64,000 bases of DNA, from positions 2,172,501 to 2,236,500 of the forward strand of contig JAWQEG010000135.1 of NCBI GenBank assembly GCA_033782935.1, read 5' to 3'. Shown here in pieces: positions 63,901 to 64,000 of the stretch. Every line of letters begins with the position of its first letter. Within the stretch, counting starts at the first letter, position 1. Below the pieces are notes generated by a model that was given only the letters and a program-made list of their open reading frames with translations, was not told the DNA's origin and ran no database searches. The translations under genes were made by a program, and so were the position numbers. This stretch comes from Petrolisthes cinctipes (Eukaryota; Arthropoda; Malacostraca; Decapoda; Porcellanidae).

Positions 63901-64000
63901 TATTGACTTTGGGCATCTAAAATATCGATTTTCAGCATGTTTTGGGCCTGTATTTTGAAAATACTTTAACACTGAGTAGGCATGTACAGATTGCTTCTGG

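Larger units (their letters stand above)
1..64000. repeat. Higher-order satellite DNA array, whole window
   Basis: The same unit recurs head to tail from the first base to the last. A convenient phase marker is AGCATGTTTT or AGTATGTTTT, which recurs at spacings of 148, 166/167 or 176-178 bp; the first occurrences are at 12, 160, 336, 513, 661, 827, 1003, 1180, 1328, 1504, 1681, 1829, 1995 and 2172. No copy is inverted and no unrelated sequence interrupts the array. By hand count G+C is about 36% in the A2 class (54 of 148) and 42% in the C2 class (74 of 177). Monomer size and HOR organisation are typical of eukaryotic centromeric or heterochromatic satellites; the centromeric role is inferred, not seen. 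Transcription, if any, cannot be judged from the sequence. Confidence 0.97.
54964..64000. repeat. Hexamer array, right end
   Basis: Regular trimers continue to the window edge. One-off changes include a 5-bp insertion at 55,940-55,944, loss of bases in GTGTTTGAGCC near 56,025 and 60,365, a 31-bp deletion at about 57,947, an 8-bp deletion at about 59,319, and A2-front/C1-back hybrids at 58,600-58,776 and 62,942-63,118. No other sequence type was seen. Confidence 0.85.

Noticed and set aside
1..64000. CRISPR array
   Set aside because: There are no unique spacers between short repeats; the whole 148-177 bp unit repeats, and the sequence looks eukaryotic.
1..64000. Human-type alpha satellite
   Set aside because: Monomer size and HOR organisation are similar, but the sequence does not match the alpha consensus as I know it, and monomer lengths of 148, 166 and 177 bp do not fit a uniform 171 bp.
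1..64000. tRNA, rRNA or telomere repeats
   Set aside because: No tRNA-like box A and box B pair, no rRNA signature and no short G-rich telomeric tandem was seen on either strand.

Overview
The whole window is one uninterrupted tandem satellite array. I found no gene, RNA gene, transposon, CRISPR array or unique-sequence stretch. Every part of the 64 kb can be read as a copy of one AT-rich repeat about 148-178 bp long, roughly 385-390 copies, all in the same orientation. Both window ends cut through the array, so its full size and flanks are unknown. Nucleosome-sized monomers, a higher-order repeat (HOR) structure and the length of the array point to a eukaryotic chromosome, most plausibly centromeric or other constitutive heterochromatin. 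I do not recognise the family and do not assign a species. It does not resemble human alpha satellite, Arabidopsis pAL1 or any other satellite I can recall.

Architecture, smallest to largest. (1) The full monomer of about 177 bp is itself an old dimer of two diverged halves of 88-89 bp. (2) There are three monomer classes: A (148 bp, lacking 29 bp of the second half), B (176 bp, or 166 bp with a 10-bp deletion) and C (177 bp). (3) A-B-C forms a trimer of 501 or 491 bp. (4) Two alternating trimer versions, A2-B-C1 and A1-B'-C2, make a 992-bp hexamer, the dominant HOR; the cleanest copy read is at 50,330-51,321. (5) Contracted and expanded variants sit on top of this: a 640-bp tetramer, a 678-bp tetramer repeated in tandem, a 1,983-bp tandem duplication, a 2.6-3.6 kb block amplified about five times between 24 and 37 kb, and a 6,888-bp duplication at the left end.

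Layout. 1-6,888 is a 6.9-kb unit; 6,889 to about 11,790 repeats its first 4.9 kb with only two differences noticed. 11,791-13,480 is a rearranged continuation with one extra 501-bp trimer. 13,481-24,360 is irregular hexamer array. 24,360-37,430 is a nested amplification marked by a 32-bp deletion. 37,431-48,129 is hexamer array rich in hybrid monomers. 48,130-49,485 is the 678-bp tandem. 49,486-51,379 is near-canonical. 51,380-54,763 carries the 1,983-bp tandem duplication. 54,764-64,000 is hexamer array with several one-off indels.

The most interesting signals are: a 15-bp palindrome in the first half of the monomer whose arms changed together between classes; three monomer hybrids that switch class exactly inside that palindrome; a genealogy of amplified blocks that does not follow their order along the DNA; and indels bounded by short direct repeats. 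Many minus-strand open frames of 60-189 codons exist, but they are by-products of the repeat and are not annotated as genes. All comparisons were made by eye; identities and breakpoints are approximate unless a base is named.
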